Shown here: one piece after another, positions 33,992 to 41,606 of the stretch
Numbering within the stretch: position 1 is the stretch's first letter
Layout: each line of letters opens with the position of its first letter
Assembly (NCBI GenBank): GCA_019314375.1
Contig: JAFCZJ010000062.1
Span: 1 to 43,810, forward strand
Direction: 5' to 3'
Length of the DNA stretch: 43,810 bases
Source of the DNA: Deltaproteobacteria bacterium
GTDB lineage: Bacteria > Myxococcota > B64-G9
Notes under the pieces: generated by a model
Seen by the model: only the letters and a program-made list of their open reading frames with translations
Told to the model about the DNA's origin: nothing
Databases searched by the model: none
Program-made: the position numbers and the translations under genes

Positions 33992-34545
33992 AACTATTCA
34001 TTTTTGACAGGCAGCTCAAAGTTGGCCTGTTTGTCCTCCTGGGTCTGAGTTTCTTGCTCTGGTTAACGCCGGCCTTTCCCTTGCCGGAAGGTCGGACATG
34101 GGGTCTTCTTGGGGAGGATTGGATAGAAAAAAACGCCCTGGACGCCGGGGGATTGGGTGCCGCTGAATTTGACCAGCAAGCGCGCAACCAATCCAAAGGC
34201 CTACGCGTAATCTTTGTGGGCGATGAAGCACCCCGGCTCGCCGGCAACCTGCCCAAAGACACGCAGATCGAAAACCTCTTACCCGAAGAAATCTTCTCAC
34301 CTTTTCGCCGTCTCTGCGGCGGCAAGGCCAAGAGCCTCGTCTTTGTGGACGCGGATGGCCAAAGCGGTTTTGCCTGGCGCGCAGCCCTGCTCTACTCACT
34401 GAATGACTGCCCTGCCACTTGGCTTCAAGACGGGGTACAGGGCTATCTGAAATGGAAAAAAACACGAGGCGAGAAGGGTCAATTCGCCCCCTCGCTACGC
34501 CCACCGGGCACGATTCCTCCCCCCATTCCCCAGGTCAAGCCCTAA
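33988..34545 (+). CDS. Membrane-anchored rhodanese-like protein without active-site cysteine
   Basis: 185 aa. One N-terminal membrane helix (residues about 11-32), then a soluble domain. Residues about 115-160 (SLVFVDADGQSGFAWRAALLY ... ATWLQDGVQGYLKW) follow the rhodanese pattern of strand, loop, helix, Gly and Trp, but Asp replaces the catalytic Cys loop. Cys occurs only at two other places (RRLCGG, LNDCPA). It could be a binding or scaffold rhodanese, or an unrelated fold. Position between the sulfur importers and MobA suggests a sulfur-handling role, by inference only. Confidence 0.6.
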   Translation: MKLFIFDRQLKVGLFVLLGLSFLLWLTPAFPLPEGRTWGLLGEDWIEKNALDAGGLGAAEFDQQARNQSKGLRVIFVGDEAPRLAGNLPKDTQIENLLPEEIFSPFRRLCGGKAKSLVFVDADGQSGFAWRAALLYSLNDCPATWLQDGVQGYLKWKKTRGEKGQFAPSLRPPGTIPPPIPQVKP

Positions 34546-34559
34546 AGGAAGGATTCGCC

Positions 34560-35165
34560 TTGCCACGCATCCCGGTTTACATTTTGGCGGGAGGAAAATC
34601 CAGCCGTCTGGGCGCGGACAAGGCCCGCCTGAATCTGGCCGGCGTGAGCATGCTGGAATGGGCGGCCTCTCAGTACCTGCACCTGGATCCAAGGCCCAAG
34701 GTCATCGCGGATCGCATCGGCAAGTACGACGATTTGGGGTATGAGACCCTAGCCGACCTCTTCCCCGGCCGAGGACCCGCTGGAGGTCTGGCCGCGGCCT
34801 TTGCCGACCACCGTCGCAGGAAAGATCAAGACGGCTGGTTGCTCATCACTGCCTGCGATCTCCTGGGTGTTCGCAAAAACTGGCTAGAAAGGTTGCTTGC
34901 CGCCCGCCGCCCTGGTGCCGATTGGGTGGCCTTCCGCGGCGAGCATTGGCATCCCATGCCTGCCTTGGTTCATACCCAGCAGAAACTGAGTAACGAAAGG
35001 GCCCTTTGGCGCCTCATCGAAGCCGCATCCCCTGTTGCCCTGCCCCCGCCTGATGATTGGTGGCATAGCGCGGATCTGAACGACGCGAGAATCCTAGGCA
35101 GGCTTGAGCGCCACAGAGGCCTTGACGTTGACAAGGCCGCTATTTTACCACTACACCATGCGTAG
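34560..35165 (+). CDS. mobA: Molybdenum cofactor guanylyltransferase
   Basis: 201 aa from TTG 34560, 8 bases after GGAAGG; no ATG fits before the signature. ILAGGKSSRLGADKARL is the MobA nucleotide-binding motif, and GPAGGLAAAF and ACDLLG follow in the expected order. It attaches GMP to molybdopterin to make the bis-MGD cofactor needed by the molybdoenzyme in the same run. A dedicated copy beside the enzyme is a common arrangement. Confidence 0.88.
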   Translation: MPRIPVYILAGGKSSRLGADKARLNLAGVSMLEWAASQYLHLDPRPKVIADRIGKYDDLGYETLADLFPGRGPAGGLAAAFADHRRRKDQDGWLLITACDLLGVRKNWLERLLAARRPGADWVAFRGEHWHPMPALVHTQQKLSNERALWRLIEAASPVALPPPDDWWHSADLNDARILGRLERHRGLDVDKAAILPLHHA

Positions 35166-35189
35166 TTCTGTCACGTGAAGGAGTCATCA

Positions 35190-35456
35190 ATGTCCAACAA
35201 AAAAGTACGGCTATTTGCCATCAGCACTTGCGGTTGGTGCAAACGCACCAAACGCTGCCTGGAAGACAATGAAGTCGAAGCCACCATCACCGACGTGGAT
35301 CTTTTGGAAGGCGACGAAAAAGAAACCGCCCGCAAGGAAGTAGCCCGCGTCAACCCGCGCCGCTCATACCCCACCCTCATCGTGGGCGAGGGCGAAAACG
35401 AGCAAGTGATCATCGGCTTCGACGAAGACAAGATCAAGGAGTGTCTGGGACTATGA
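35190..35456 (+). CDS. Glutaredoxin/NrdH-like redox protein
   Basis: 88 aa from ATG 35190, after GAAGGAG. Thioredoxin fold with the active site CGWC (Cys14, Cys17) and cis-proline stretch RSYPTLIV. The C-terminus has GFDEDKIKECLG. It overlaps the ferredoxin-thioredoxin reductase gene by ATGA, which suggests that reductase reduces it rather than glutathione or NADPH systems. Confidence 0.88.
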   Translation: MSNKKVRLFAISTCGWCKRTKRCLEDNEVEATITDVDLLEGDEKETARKEVARVNPRRSYPTLIVGEGENEQVIIGFDEDKIKECLGL

Positions 35457-35968
35457 GCGACCGAGAAAAAGCACGAGCGTTGATGGAGCGCTTGGACAAA
35501 GAAGCCAAGGCCGGCGGGTACTTTCTGAGCACGGATGAAGAGATGGTGCTGGATCTAATGGATGGGCTCTTGGTCAACCAGCAACGTTACGGCTATCTCG
35601 CCTGTCCATGCCGCATGGCCGATGGTATTCGCGAAGAAGATCTGGATCTCATCTGCCCCTGCGACTACCGGGACCCGGACTTAGACGAGTACGGCACCTG
35701 CTATTGTGCGCTCTACGTCAGCGAAGAAGTAGTCAAAGGCCAAAAAAAGATCGGCTCAATCCCCGATCGCCGCCCCCTGCTCGAAGAGCGCGCCGAAATC
35801 AAAATCAAAAAAAACCAAGCGGCCAATAATAAAAGCAGCGCTTTTGCCGGAGCAAGCCAACCGGTCTGGAGATGCCTGGTCTGCGGCTACCTCTGCGCCC
35901 GCCCCCAGCCTCCCCTGAAATGCCCGGTCTGCAAAGCCGACAAAGATCGCTTCGAACGCTTCGCCTAA
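35453..35968 (+). CDS. Ferredoxin:thioredoxin reductase catalytic domain fused to rubredoxin-like domain
   Basis: 171 aa. The first 95 residues are FTR beta: CPC (51, 53), CPC (68, 70) and CYC (83, 85), the ligands of the 4Fe-4S cluster and adjacent active disulfide. After a Lys-rich linker, residues about 137-170 form a rubredoxin-type knuckle pair CLVCGY and CPVCKADKDRF. The rubredoxin would deliver electrons to the FTR cluster, which reduces the disulfide of the glutaredoxin-like partner. No FTR alpha subunit gene is nearby, as in several anaerobes with stand-alone FTR. Confidence 0.9.
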   Translation: MSDREKARALMERLDKEAKAGGYFLSTDEEMVLDLMDGLLVNQQRYGYLACPCRMADGIREEDLDLICPCDYRDPDLDEYGTCYCALYVSEEVVKGQKKIGSIPDRRPLLEERAEIKIKKNQAANNKSSAFAGASQPVWRCLVCGYLCARPQPPLKCPVCKADKDRFERFA

Positions 35969-36003
35969 AAACTTTTCCCCTCACACGCTGTCAGCCAGTT
36001 TGC

Positions 36004-36026
36004 TGCTATAATCATCCCACGGGATG
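36004..36026 (+). promoter_or_regulatory. Extended -10 promoter with operator-like palindrome
   Basis: TGCTATAAT (36004-36012) is an extended -10 element. CATCCC-AC-GGGATG (36013-36026) directly follows at the predicted start. GTCAGC (35990-35995) and GCTGAC (36026-36031) form a wider nested inverted repeat. It likely drives the lipoprotein gene at 36065. Confidence 0.5.
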
Positions 36027-36064
36027 CTGACTGACTCTGTAAACGCTGTCCAGGGGAGAAAACC

Positions 36065-37504
36065 ATGAAAAATTTCCCGCTCCTATTGATCGTCGTGCTT
36101 TTGTCGGGAGCCTGCATCACGGGCCCCATCAGCCTGGAGGACCAGAAAAGCCCAATCACACCAACGATGCTCAAGCACTCGGAGAAAATGTTTGAATTCC
36201 TGTGGGCCCTGACTTCCAAGGATGGACTGGAAGCCCTCAGAGCAGAAGAGGCCATCCGCTCAACGAAGGACGCAGGGGTCCACCTGCTGGTCAACGCCAT
36301 TCGCACGGTTGGCGATGAAAACGCAATATACTACCTGGCCCTCAGCTTGGGATGCGGCAAACCCAAGCCCAAGAGCCGATCGACAATTCCCGCAAAACAG
36401 GCTGCCGCCGTTCTAGGTAGCTGGCTATCGAAAGAGCCGAATCTGGCCCAGTCTCTAGCCCAAGGGGGAGGCCTCTTTGAGCGCCGGGTCGCGCTCATGA
36501 GTCAGATCGGCAATGCCGAGCAACTGCTCAAGCTGATGAATTTATTGGGGGCCAACGGGGACCGGGAAGACGCCCTCTCCATGACCGGGGTGCAGGCCCT
36601 GACCTGCCTTAACGACACAGACCCCGAGGGTCTGGGTCGGCTACAAAATTCTCTGCAAAAAGGCATGATCACTCTCCAGGGCTTACTGGACAAGACCGGA
36701 TGGCCCAGGTCATGTGCAGCCCCGGATCACGATCTGACCGGCCTTGGCGAAGCCATGTCGTCCGGCAAATGGTTTTACGCAGGCAGTAGCGTTTCGAATG
36801 GAGAATTGAGTCTCACCATCAAGCAGGTGCATACAAAAGGCCTGGTCTTTTTCTCCCCTGAGTGCGCCTGGAATCTCTATGAACAGGAGGCGAAGCAAGG
36901 CCATCACCTACCCTGTCTCCTCGAAAGCCTGGTAAGGGCCTCATTGGTCCCCATCGCCATACGGCGGAACGCAGCCCAGCGCCTGGCCGACGACATTCAA
37001 ACCGTCGAGGACAGAAGACAGAACGATTTACTAGCACTCGCCATCAATGCCGGAGCCAAAAGCGATCGACTTGTCCGCGTGGATCCGCAGCACACCTACC
37101 ACCGGGAGCATCTCATCGAGGCAGCCTTTCGTCAGGGCCAGAAGGACATTCGGGATGTCTTGGAACGACATCTTCGCTGCCCCTACCAGAAGAGGCGCTG
37201 TCCAGAGTGCAAGCTTCTGGGACTCTTGAATACACCCGCCGCCATTGAAGATGCCTGGCTTCGGTCCCGGGACTGCATCGGCGCCCAGAAGAATGCCACC
37301 ATCGCCCTCATCTTGGCCGAGGATCCGCGCGCGCCCCAAGCACTCGAGCGCCTGGTCAGCAGCAGGCTCCCAATGCTGGATGACCTTGAGGTCGTTTTAT
37401 CGGAGAAGGACAACCCGGCCTTACGAGCCAGCCTCGCGAAGAAGGCCGAGGAAGGCAATCGCCACGCCATTCAACTACGCATCGCACTGGGATGGGAGAA
37501 ATAG
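36065..37504 (+). CDS. Hypothetical lipoprotein with helical-repeat character
   Basis: 479 aa. Lipobox LSGAC at residues 14-18 after a hydrophobic signal. The body is Leu/Ala-rich and helical, with spacing that suggests HEAT-like repeats, and has scattered Cys including RCPYQKRRCPEC. No known family recognised. GGGGAG lies upstream of the ATG. It starts a transcription unit from the promoter near 36007. Confidence 0.7.
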   Translation: MKNFPLLLIVVLLSGACITGPISLEDQKSPITPTMLKHSEKMFEFLWALTSKDGLEALRAEEAIRSTKDAGVHLLVNAIRTVGDENAIYYLALSLGCGKPKPKSRSTIPAKQAAAVLGSWLSKEPNLAQSLAQGGGLFERRVALMSQIGNAEQLLKLMNLLGANGDREDALSMTGVQALTCLNDTDPEGLGRLQNSLQKGMITLQGLLDKTGWPRSCAAPDHDLTGLGEAMSSGKWFYAGSSVSNGELSLTIKQVHTKGLVFFSPECAWNLYEQEAKQGHHLPCLLESLVRASLVPIAIRRNAAQRLADDIQTVEDRRQNDLLALAINAGAKSDRLVRVDPQHTYHREHLIEAAFRQGQKDIRDVLERHLRCPYQKRRCPECKLLGLLNTPAAIEDAWLRSRDCIGAQKNATIALILAEDPRAPQALERLVSSRLPMLDDLEVVLSEKDNPALRASLAKKAEEGNRHAIQLRIALGWEK

Positions 37505-37525
37505 GCATCCCTCCTGCCGACGAAA

Positions 37526-37551
37526 ACACCCATGCCCGGAATGAAGGGTGT
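37526..37551. other. Inverted repeat between lipoprotein genes
   Basis: ACACCC and GGGTGT pair around a 14-base loop between the genes at 36065 and 37600. No T-run follows. It may be a weak RNA structure. Confidence 0.3.
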
Positions 37552-37599
37552 AAACAGAAACACGAGATTGAGCACCGCATAGACCAACAAGGGAGTCCC

Positions 37600-38187
37600 A
37601 TGAAACCGTTCTTCTCCATCGCCATCATCGGACTTTGTCTGCTGTTTTTCGCCAGCGCCTGCGCCGGGCCCAAAGTCCTGGCCGAGGGCGAGGTCCAGGC
37701 GACCAGCTTGAGCCTGGAGATCCGGGGCAAGACCTGGTGGACCTGGCGCATTGACGCCGACGGCATCAAGGGCAACGGGGTGAACCTGAAGCGCGATGGC
37801 AACGTGTTCTTCGGCTTCATGGCTTCGAAGCCGGTGCGCCTGCGCCGCATGCGGGATGGTGATCGAGAATGGCTCTCCACGCCGGCGGGCAACCTGACGG
37901 TGAAGCGGGAGGTGGATGGAATCTTCGTGGCCGGCATGCTGAACGAGCAACGTATTGGGGCCGGTTGGGACGGCGGGCTGCTGCTGCTCTCTAATCCGAA
38001 AATCAACCTGGGCCTGAAGCGAGGGGTCGACAAACAAACGCTGGTGGACCCAGAAGGGGAGATCCGATTGGTCTTCCAGGGGACCGATCCCGATCCGATC
38101 CTGCGACGTCCTGAGATCCTCTGGCTGCTGTTACGCAGAGTGCTGACCGAGGCAAAAAGCGCCCTGGCGAAACCGCCCATGCCATGA
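37600..38187 (+). CDS. Hypothetical lipoprotein
   Basis: 195 aa from ATG 37600 (AGGGAG upstream); a longer open frame to 37492 lacks the signal at its N-terminus. Lipobox ASAC. The mature part is beta-rich with a GKTWWTWRIDADGIKG segment and a basic character. No family recognised. Confidence 0.65.
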   Translation: MKPFFSIAIIGLCLLFFASACAGPKVLAEGEVQATSLSLEIRGKTWWTWRIDADGIKGNGVNLKRDGNVFFGFMASKPVRLRRMRDGDREWLSTPAGNLTVKREVDGIFVAGMLNEQRIGAGWDGGLLLLSNPKINLGLKRGVDKQTLVDPEGEIRLVFQGTDPDPILRRPEILWLLLRRVLTEAKSALAKPPMP

Positions 38188-38223
38188 CCATCAGGCTGCG
38201 GTGCCAGCCATCCACACGTCGTG

Positions 38224-38436
38224 TCACGAAACCCACTTCAATTTCTTTTTGCTCTGCACACAATCCCGCAAATACAGATTGATCAGATTCTGGTAAGGGA
38301 TGCCGGTTTCTTCAGACAACTGCTTGAAATACTCAATGACATCCACACCCATCCGAATGGTTACCTGCTTTTTCAGAAGCTTGGCGAAGGGATTCCTTCT
38401 TCCTTTCATTTTTGAAAAATCATATTCTTTCTTCAT
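38224..38436 (-). CDS. brnA: BrnA-type antitoxin
   Basis: 70 aa, basic. The C-terminal ribbon-helix-helix region (KKQVTIRMGVDVIEYFKQLSEETGIPYQNLINLYLRDCV in outline) fits BrnA. It neutralises BrnT and represses the operon. It overlaps the toxin gene by ATGA (38436-38433), so toxin is translated first, as in known brnTA loci. Confidence 0.85.
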   Translation of the reverse strand: MKKEYDFSKMKGRRNPFAKLLKKQVTIRMGVDVIEYFKQLSEETGIPYQNLINLYLRDCVQSKKKLKWVS

Positions 38437-38723
38437 GGCTTTCCTCTCCCATAAAACTGCTTTTCTGTTCTCGTTGCTTTTCTGGCGGAAATGATCCTAA
38501 TCACAGAATCTTCTTCCCTGAAACAGTGACAAACCAAAAGCACTCTTAGTCGTTGACTCATGCCGAGCATGATGAATCGATCCTCGGATTCCGAATGATC
38601 GAGGTCAAAAAACTGGATGGCGTTCTCATCAAAAAAAACGGATTGCGCTTCGTCAAAGGAAACACCGTGCTTCTTTTTGTTGGTTCGACCTTTTTCCTCA
38701 GACCAGGCGAATGATATTTTCAT
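38433..38723 (-). CDS. brnT: BrnT-type ribonuclease toxin
   Basis: 96 aa from ATG 38723. FAWSEEK, NKKKHGVSFDEAQSVFFD, HSESEDRFIMLG and IRIISARKATRTEK follow the BrnT RNase fold signatures, with the Lys-His and Arg/Glu residues of the active site. It cleaves RNA when free of BrnA. Promoter spacing puts the transcript start at or next to this ATG, so the mRNA is probably leaderless; a GTG start at 38765 would lie upstream of the -10 box. Confidence 0.87.
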   Translation of the reverse strand: MKISFAWSEEKGRTNKKKHGVSFDEAQSVFFDENAIQFFDLDHSESEDRFIMLGMSQRLRVLLVCHCFREEDSVIRIISARKATRTEKQFYGRGKP

Positions 38724-38758
38724 AATTATATTGTAATTATGCAGTAATTTTTTGTCAA
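38721..38758 (-). promoter_or_regulatory. brnTA promoter and palindromic operator
   Basis: On the minus strand TTGACA (38758-38753), a 17-base spacer and TACAAT (38735-38730) form a strong promoter. CATAATTA-TATTG-TAATTATG (38721-38741) is a perfect 8-bp-arm palindrome covering the -10 box and start codon. It is the likely BrnA autorepression site. Confidence 0.75.
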
Positions 38759-38861
38759 CCGACACATGCGCTCAGGTGACCCCCTGCTAGTTAATGTATT
38801 TCTTCTGTTTTGATCTGAGTTCTGCGATTCTGCAGCGGTCGGTTGCCACCAAGGGAGTACC

Positions 38862-39482
38862 ATGAAACAAATCGTCTTTATCGGAATCATCGTCGCCCTG
38901 AGCTTCACCTCAACCATGGCCTGGTCCAAGCGCACGGCCCCGGTTCCGGTCAATCTTGTTCACGAAGGCGTCAAGTACCTTGCCCTGCACTTCGGTGATG
39001 ACAACAGAAAGACCATCGAAGCCCGTGACGCCAAATCAGGAAAACTGCTCTGGAACCTGGCGATTTACGAACTTCAGATCGATCCCGATATAGAACGAGA
39101 CAAACAGGAGGTCTTCATCTCCTCCATGAAGGTTCAGGGCGGAATTCTCCTCATCACCAACGAGAGCAAAGACCATTTTAAGGTCGATTTGAAACTCAAA
39201 AAAGTTGTTTCTCAGGGAGGCTTTATCAGGGAGGCCTACGCCTGCAGCCGCAATGAGGACTGCATCACCACCTGCTTCCAGGGTGCGATCAACGGAGACT
39301 GGTACAAGAAAAACCGACTCGGCCTCGGTTCATGCAAAGATGGATGCAGCAGCAAAGGAACAGGCCCCGCTCAATGCATCGACTCGATCTGCGTCTCCTT
39401 CTCGCAGAAAGGCAAAAGGATCGACCACTGCACCAAAAAGATGATTTGGCGCAGACCTCGCCCCATCACCAAAACGCAGTAA
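38862..39482 (+). CDS. Secreted Cys-rich protein of unknown function
   Basis: 206 aa with a signal peptide (to about TMAWS) and AGGGAG upstream. The first mature half is beta-rich and ends near residue 120. The last 80 residues contain eight Cys in a pattern starting ACSRNEDC, likely disulfide-bonded. No family recognised. Confidence 0.7.
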   Translation: MKQIVFIGIIVALSFTSTMAWSKRTAPVPVNLVHEGVKYLALHFGDDNRKTIEARDAKSGKLLWNLAIYELQIDPDIERDKQEVFISSMKVQGGILLITNESKDHFKVDLKLKKVVSQGGFIREAYACSRNEDCITTCFQGAINGDWYKKNRLGLGSCKDGCSSKGTGPAQCIDSICVSFSQKGKRIDHCTKKMIWRRPRPITKTQ

Positions 39483-39539
39483 CCCGCCTCGAACGCTCTG
39501 CCAGAATTCAACTTTGTTTCAAATTGAGTAATTATTCTG

Positions 39540-39557
39540 AAAGGGTTTTGCCCTTTT
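39540..39557. terminator. Short hairpin with T-run
   Basis: AAAGGG-TTTTG-CCCTTTT: a 6-bp stem with 5-base loop and T-rich 3' end, 57 bases after the stop of the gene at 38862. A plausible weak intrinsic terminator. Confidence 0.4.
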
Positions 39558-39613
39558 GGACGCCCAACTCATGCAGACACAATGCACTTCTGCAAAAGGA
39601 GAGGAAACCCGTC

Positions 39614-40171
39614 ATGAGTGAGCAAGGTCAAATTGTTCGACTTTTACAAAAACGATACGCAACCCGATCTATCGACACGAAAACACTGGAAGAATCCGTC
39701 ATCTCAGACATCCTGGAGGCGGCGCGGCTTACGCCCTCCTGCTACAACAAACAACCCTGGCGCTATCTCTTTTTGGAAAGCGAAGAAGCCAGACAAAAGG
39801 GCATCAAGGCCCTGGCCGATGCCAACAAGCCCTGGGCGAGCCGCGCGCCGCTACTCATCATCGGCACCACGCGCGAAAAAGACGATTGTGTCTTACCAGG
39901 TCGATCTTATCACCAGTTCGATCTGGGCCTGAGCGTGATGAACATCATGCTGGCCGCGACCGAACACGATCTGGTGGCCCGTCCCATGGCCGGATTCAGC
40001 CCGGAGACAGCCCGCGAGCTCTTCGGGCTGGACAATGAAGACGAGCCCCTGATCATGCTAGCCATCGGCCACCCCTCCGACGACGAGGCCCACCTGCCGG
40101 AACATTACAAAGGCGCGGAAGACAAGCCCCGTGAGCGCAAGGCCGCGGACCAGATCACCCAGCGTCTGTGA
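39614..40171 (+). CDS. Nitroreductase-family flavoprotein
   Basis: 185 aa from ATG 39614, after AAAGGAGAGG; the frame is open far upstream but overlaps the previous gene. KRYATRSID at the N-terminus binds the FMN phosphate, SCYNKQPWRYL is the second signature, and the DLGLSVMNIMLAAT helix and LIMLAIGHPSDD end the fold. It would reduce nitro compounds or quinone-like substrates with NAD(P)H. No neighbour indicates the substrate. Confidence 0.9.
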   Translation: MSEQGQIVRLLQKRYATRSIDTKTLEESVISDILEAARLTPSCYNKQPWRYLFLESEEARQKGIKALADANKPWASRAPLLIIGTTREKDDCVLPGRSYHQFDLGLSVMNIMLAATEHDLVARPMAGFSPETARELFGLDNEDEPLIMLAIGHPSDDEAHLPEHYKGAEDKPRERKAADQITQRL

Positions 40172-40235
40172 ATCAAAGGGCCTACCTGAATCACAGGAGC
40201 GATCCGCGCTGTAGCGATTTCTGACAATCTTCAAG

Positions 40236-40249
40236 CAGGCCCGGTGGCC
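40236..40249. other. Hairpin after the nitroreductase gene
   Basis: AGGCC-CGGT-GGCCT is a perfect 5-bp hairpin between the nitroreductase stop and the FIST promoter, followed by C-rich sequence rather than a T-run. Confidence 0.3.
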
Positions 40250-40258
40250 TCCCCCGCC

Positions 40259-40287
40259 TTGACGACCCCTGGAACAAAGACTAGAAT
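40259..40287 (+). promoter_or_regulatory. Sigma-70-type promoter of the FIST/kinase operon
   Basis: TTGACG (40259-40264), a 17-base spacer and TAGAAT (40282-40287). The predicted start near 40294 leaves a leader of about 107 bases before ATG 40401. Confidence 0.7.
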
Positions 40288-40400
40288 TTTCCAGTCGGCT
40301 ATCCGATCCACACTCGATGCAGGGTCAAAAATCTCGGGGAATGAGATAGCCCTCAGCAAGAAGACGCATCTCCGTCGAGAGAAACACAAAGGGGACCGCC

Positions 40401-41606
40401 ATGAAAATCGCCGTCGCAGCATCGACCCATCCCGATCCGGAACAGGCCGCCTCGGAAAGCTATGCTGCTTTGTTGGAAAAAATGGGAGGGACTCCGCAAC
40501 TCCTGCTGGTGCACAGCTCCTGTGACTACGACAACGAGGCGCTGATCAAGCGACTGGAGGCACTGGCGCCAGGCGTTCCCCTTCAGGGCGGCACCTCTTG
40601 TTATGGGGTGGCGACACATACGGGTTTTCATTCCAAGGAAGAATTGGGTCTCGGCCTCCTGGGGATCTTCGACCCAAAGGGCGCTTACGGCGCGGGAATC
40701 GCCGAATCGAGAGGCGATCCGGAGGCCGCAACCCTTGCCGCCCTGGAACAGGCCCTTGCACAGGCAGGCCGCGCGGGAGAAATGCCCGCTGCCGTGATCG
40801 TGACCGTGTACCCCGGGGATGAAGAGCTCATGATTCGGGCTATCGAGCGGCACCTCGGGCGAAATATACCCATCATCGGGGGGACCTCTGCCAACAACGC
40901 CATGCGCGGGCAGTGGCAGCAGTTCGCCAACGGCAACGTGCATGACGAAGCGATTTCCATCGCGACCCTCTTTCCTTCCGGCGGCCTCGGCTTCGCCTTT
41001 CACAGCGGTTTCGAACCCACCGCTCACCGCGGTCGGGTCACGCGCGCCACGAAAAGGACCGTTCACGAAATCGACGGTCGGCCCGCGGCTCAGGTATACA
41101 ACGAATGGACCGGCGGGCTTATTGCCGACTTTTTGTCCGAGGGTGGCGATCTCGTACCGGTCACTCCGTTTTCGCCGCTGGGCTCCCCCATTGAAAGAGT
41201 CGCTGGAATTCCCTATTACCGACTCTCATATCCCGTCGGGGCCCTGAAAGACGGAGGTCTTCAGCTCTTCGCAGAGATCTCTGAGGGCAAGGAGATCGTC
41301 TTGATGACAGGCACGGCCGACAGCCTCGCCACCCGCGCGGGAAGAGTCGCCACGCAGGCCCTGAAGGCGGCACCTTTCGACGCGAGCGCGCTTGAAGGTG
41401 CCCTCATCTTTTACTGCACCGGATGCATGCTCGCAATCCAGGACCGCATGCCGGAGGTCGTCGCAAGTCTCAATGACGCCCTCGTTCATAGCCCATTCCT
41501 CTGCGCCTTCACGCTGGGTGAACAAGGATGCTTCATCAAGGGTGAAAACAAACACGGCAATCTCATGATCGCCGCACTTACTTTCGGCCCCGTCGACAGA
41601 GTATGA
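40401..41606 (+). CDS. FIST-domain (FIST_N/FIST_C) sensory protein
   Basis: 401 aa, cytoplasmic. FIST_N covers about residues 30-220 (LLLVHSSCDYDNEALIKRL, LQGGTSCYGV, PIIGGTSANN). FIST_C covers about 225-385 (PAAQVYNEW, GGLQLFAEISEG, ALIFYCTGC, PFLCAFTLGEQG). FIST domains are proposed small-ligand sensors, perhaps for amino acids, that work with signalling proteins. Its stop overlaps the start of a hybrid histidine kinase (ATGA 41603-41606), so it is probably the input module of that kinase. Confidence 0.93.
   Translation: MKIAVAASTHPDPEQAASESYAALLEKMGGTPQLLLVHSSCDYDNEALIKRLEALAPGVPLQGGTSCYGVATHTGFHSKEELGLGLLGIFDPKGAYGAGIAESRGDPEAATLAALEQALAQAGRAGEMPAAVIVTVYPGDEELMIRAIERHLGRNIPIIGGTSANNAMRGQWQQFANGNVHDEAISIATLFPSGGLGFAFHSGFEPTAHRGRVTRATKRTVHEIDGRPAAQVYNEWTGGLIADFLSEGGDLVPVTPFSPLGSPIERVAGIPYYRLSYPVGALKDGGLQLFAEISEGKEIVLMTGTADSLATRAGRVATQALKAAPFDASALEGALIFYCTGCMLAIQDRMPEVVASLNDALVHSPFLCAFTLGEQGCFIKGENKHGNLMIAALTFGPVDRV

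Noticed and set aside
35095..35160. tRNA-like stretch on the minus strand (TGGTGTAGTGGTAAAAT and a CCTTG/CAAGG stem)
   Set aside because: The 7-base loop lacks the invariant T33, no matching T-arm or acceptor stem follows, and it lies within the mobA coding region.
38724..38765. GTG 38765 as the brnT start
   Set aside because: It lies upstream of the predicted -10 box and adds residues not typical of BrnT.
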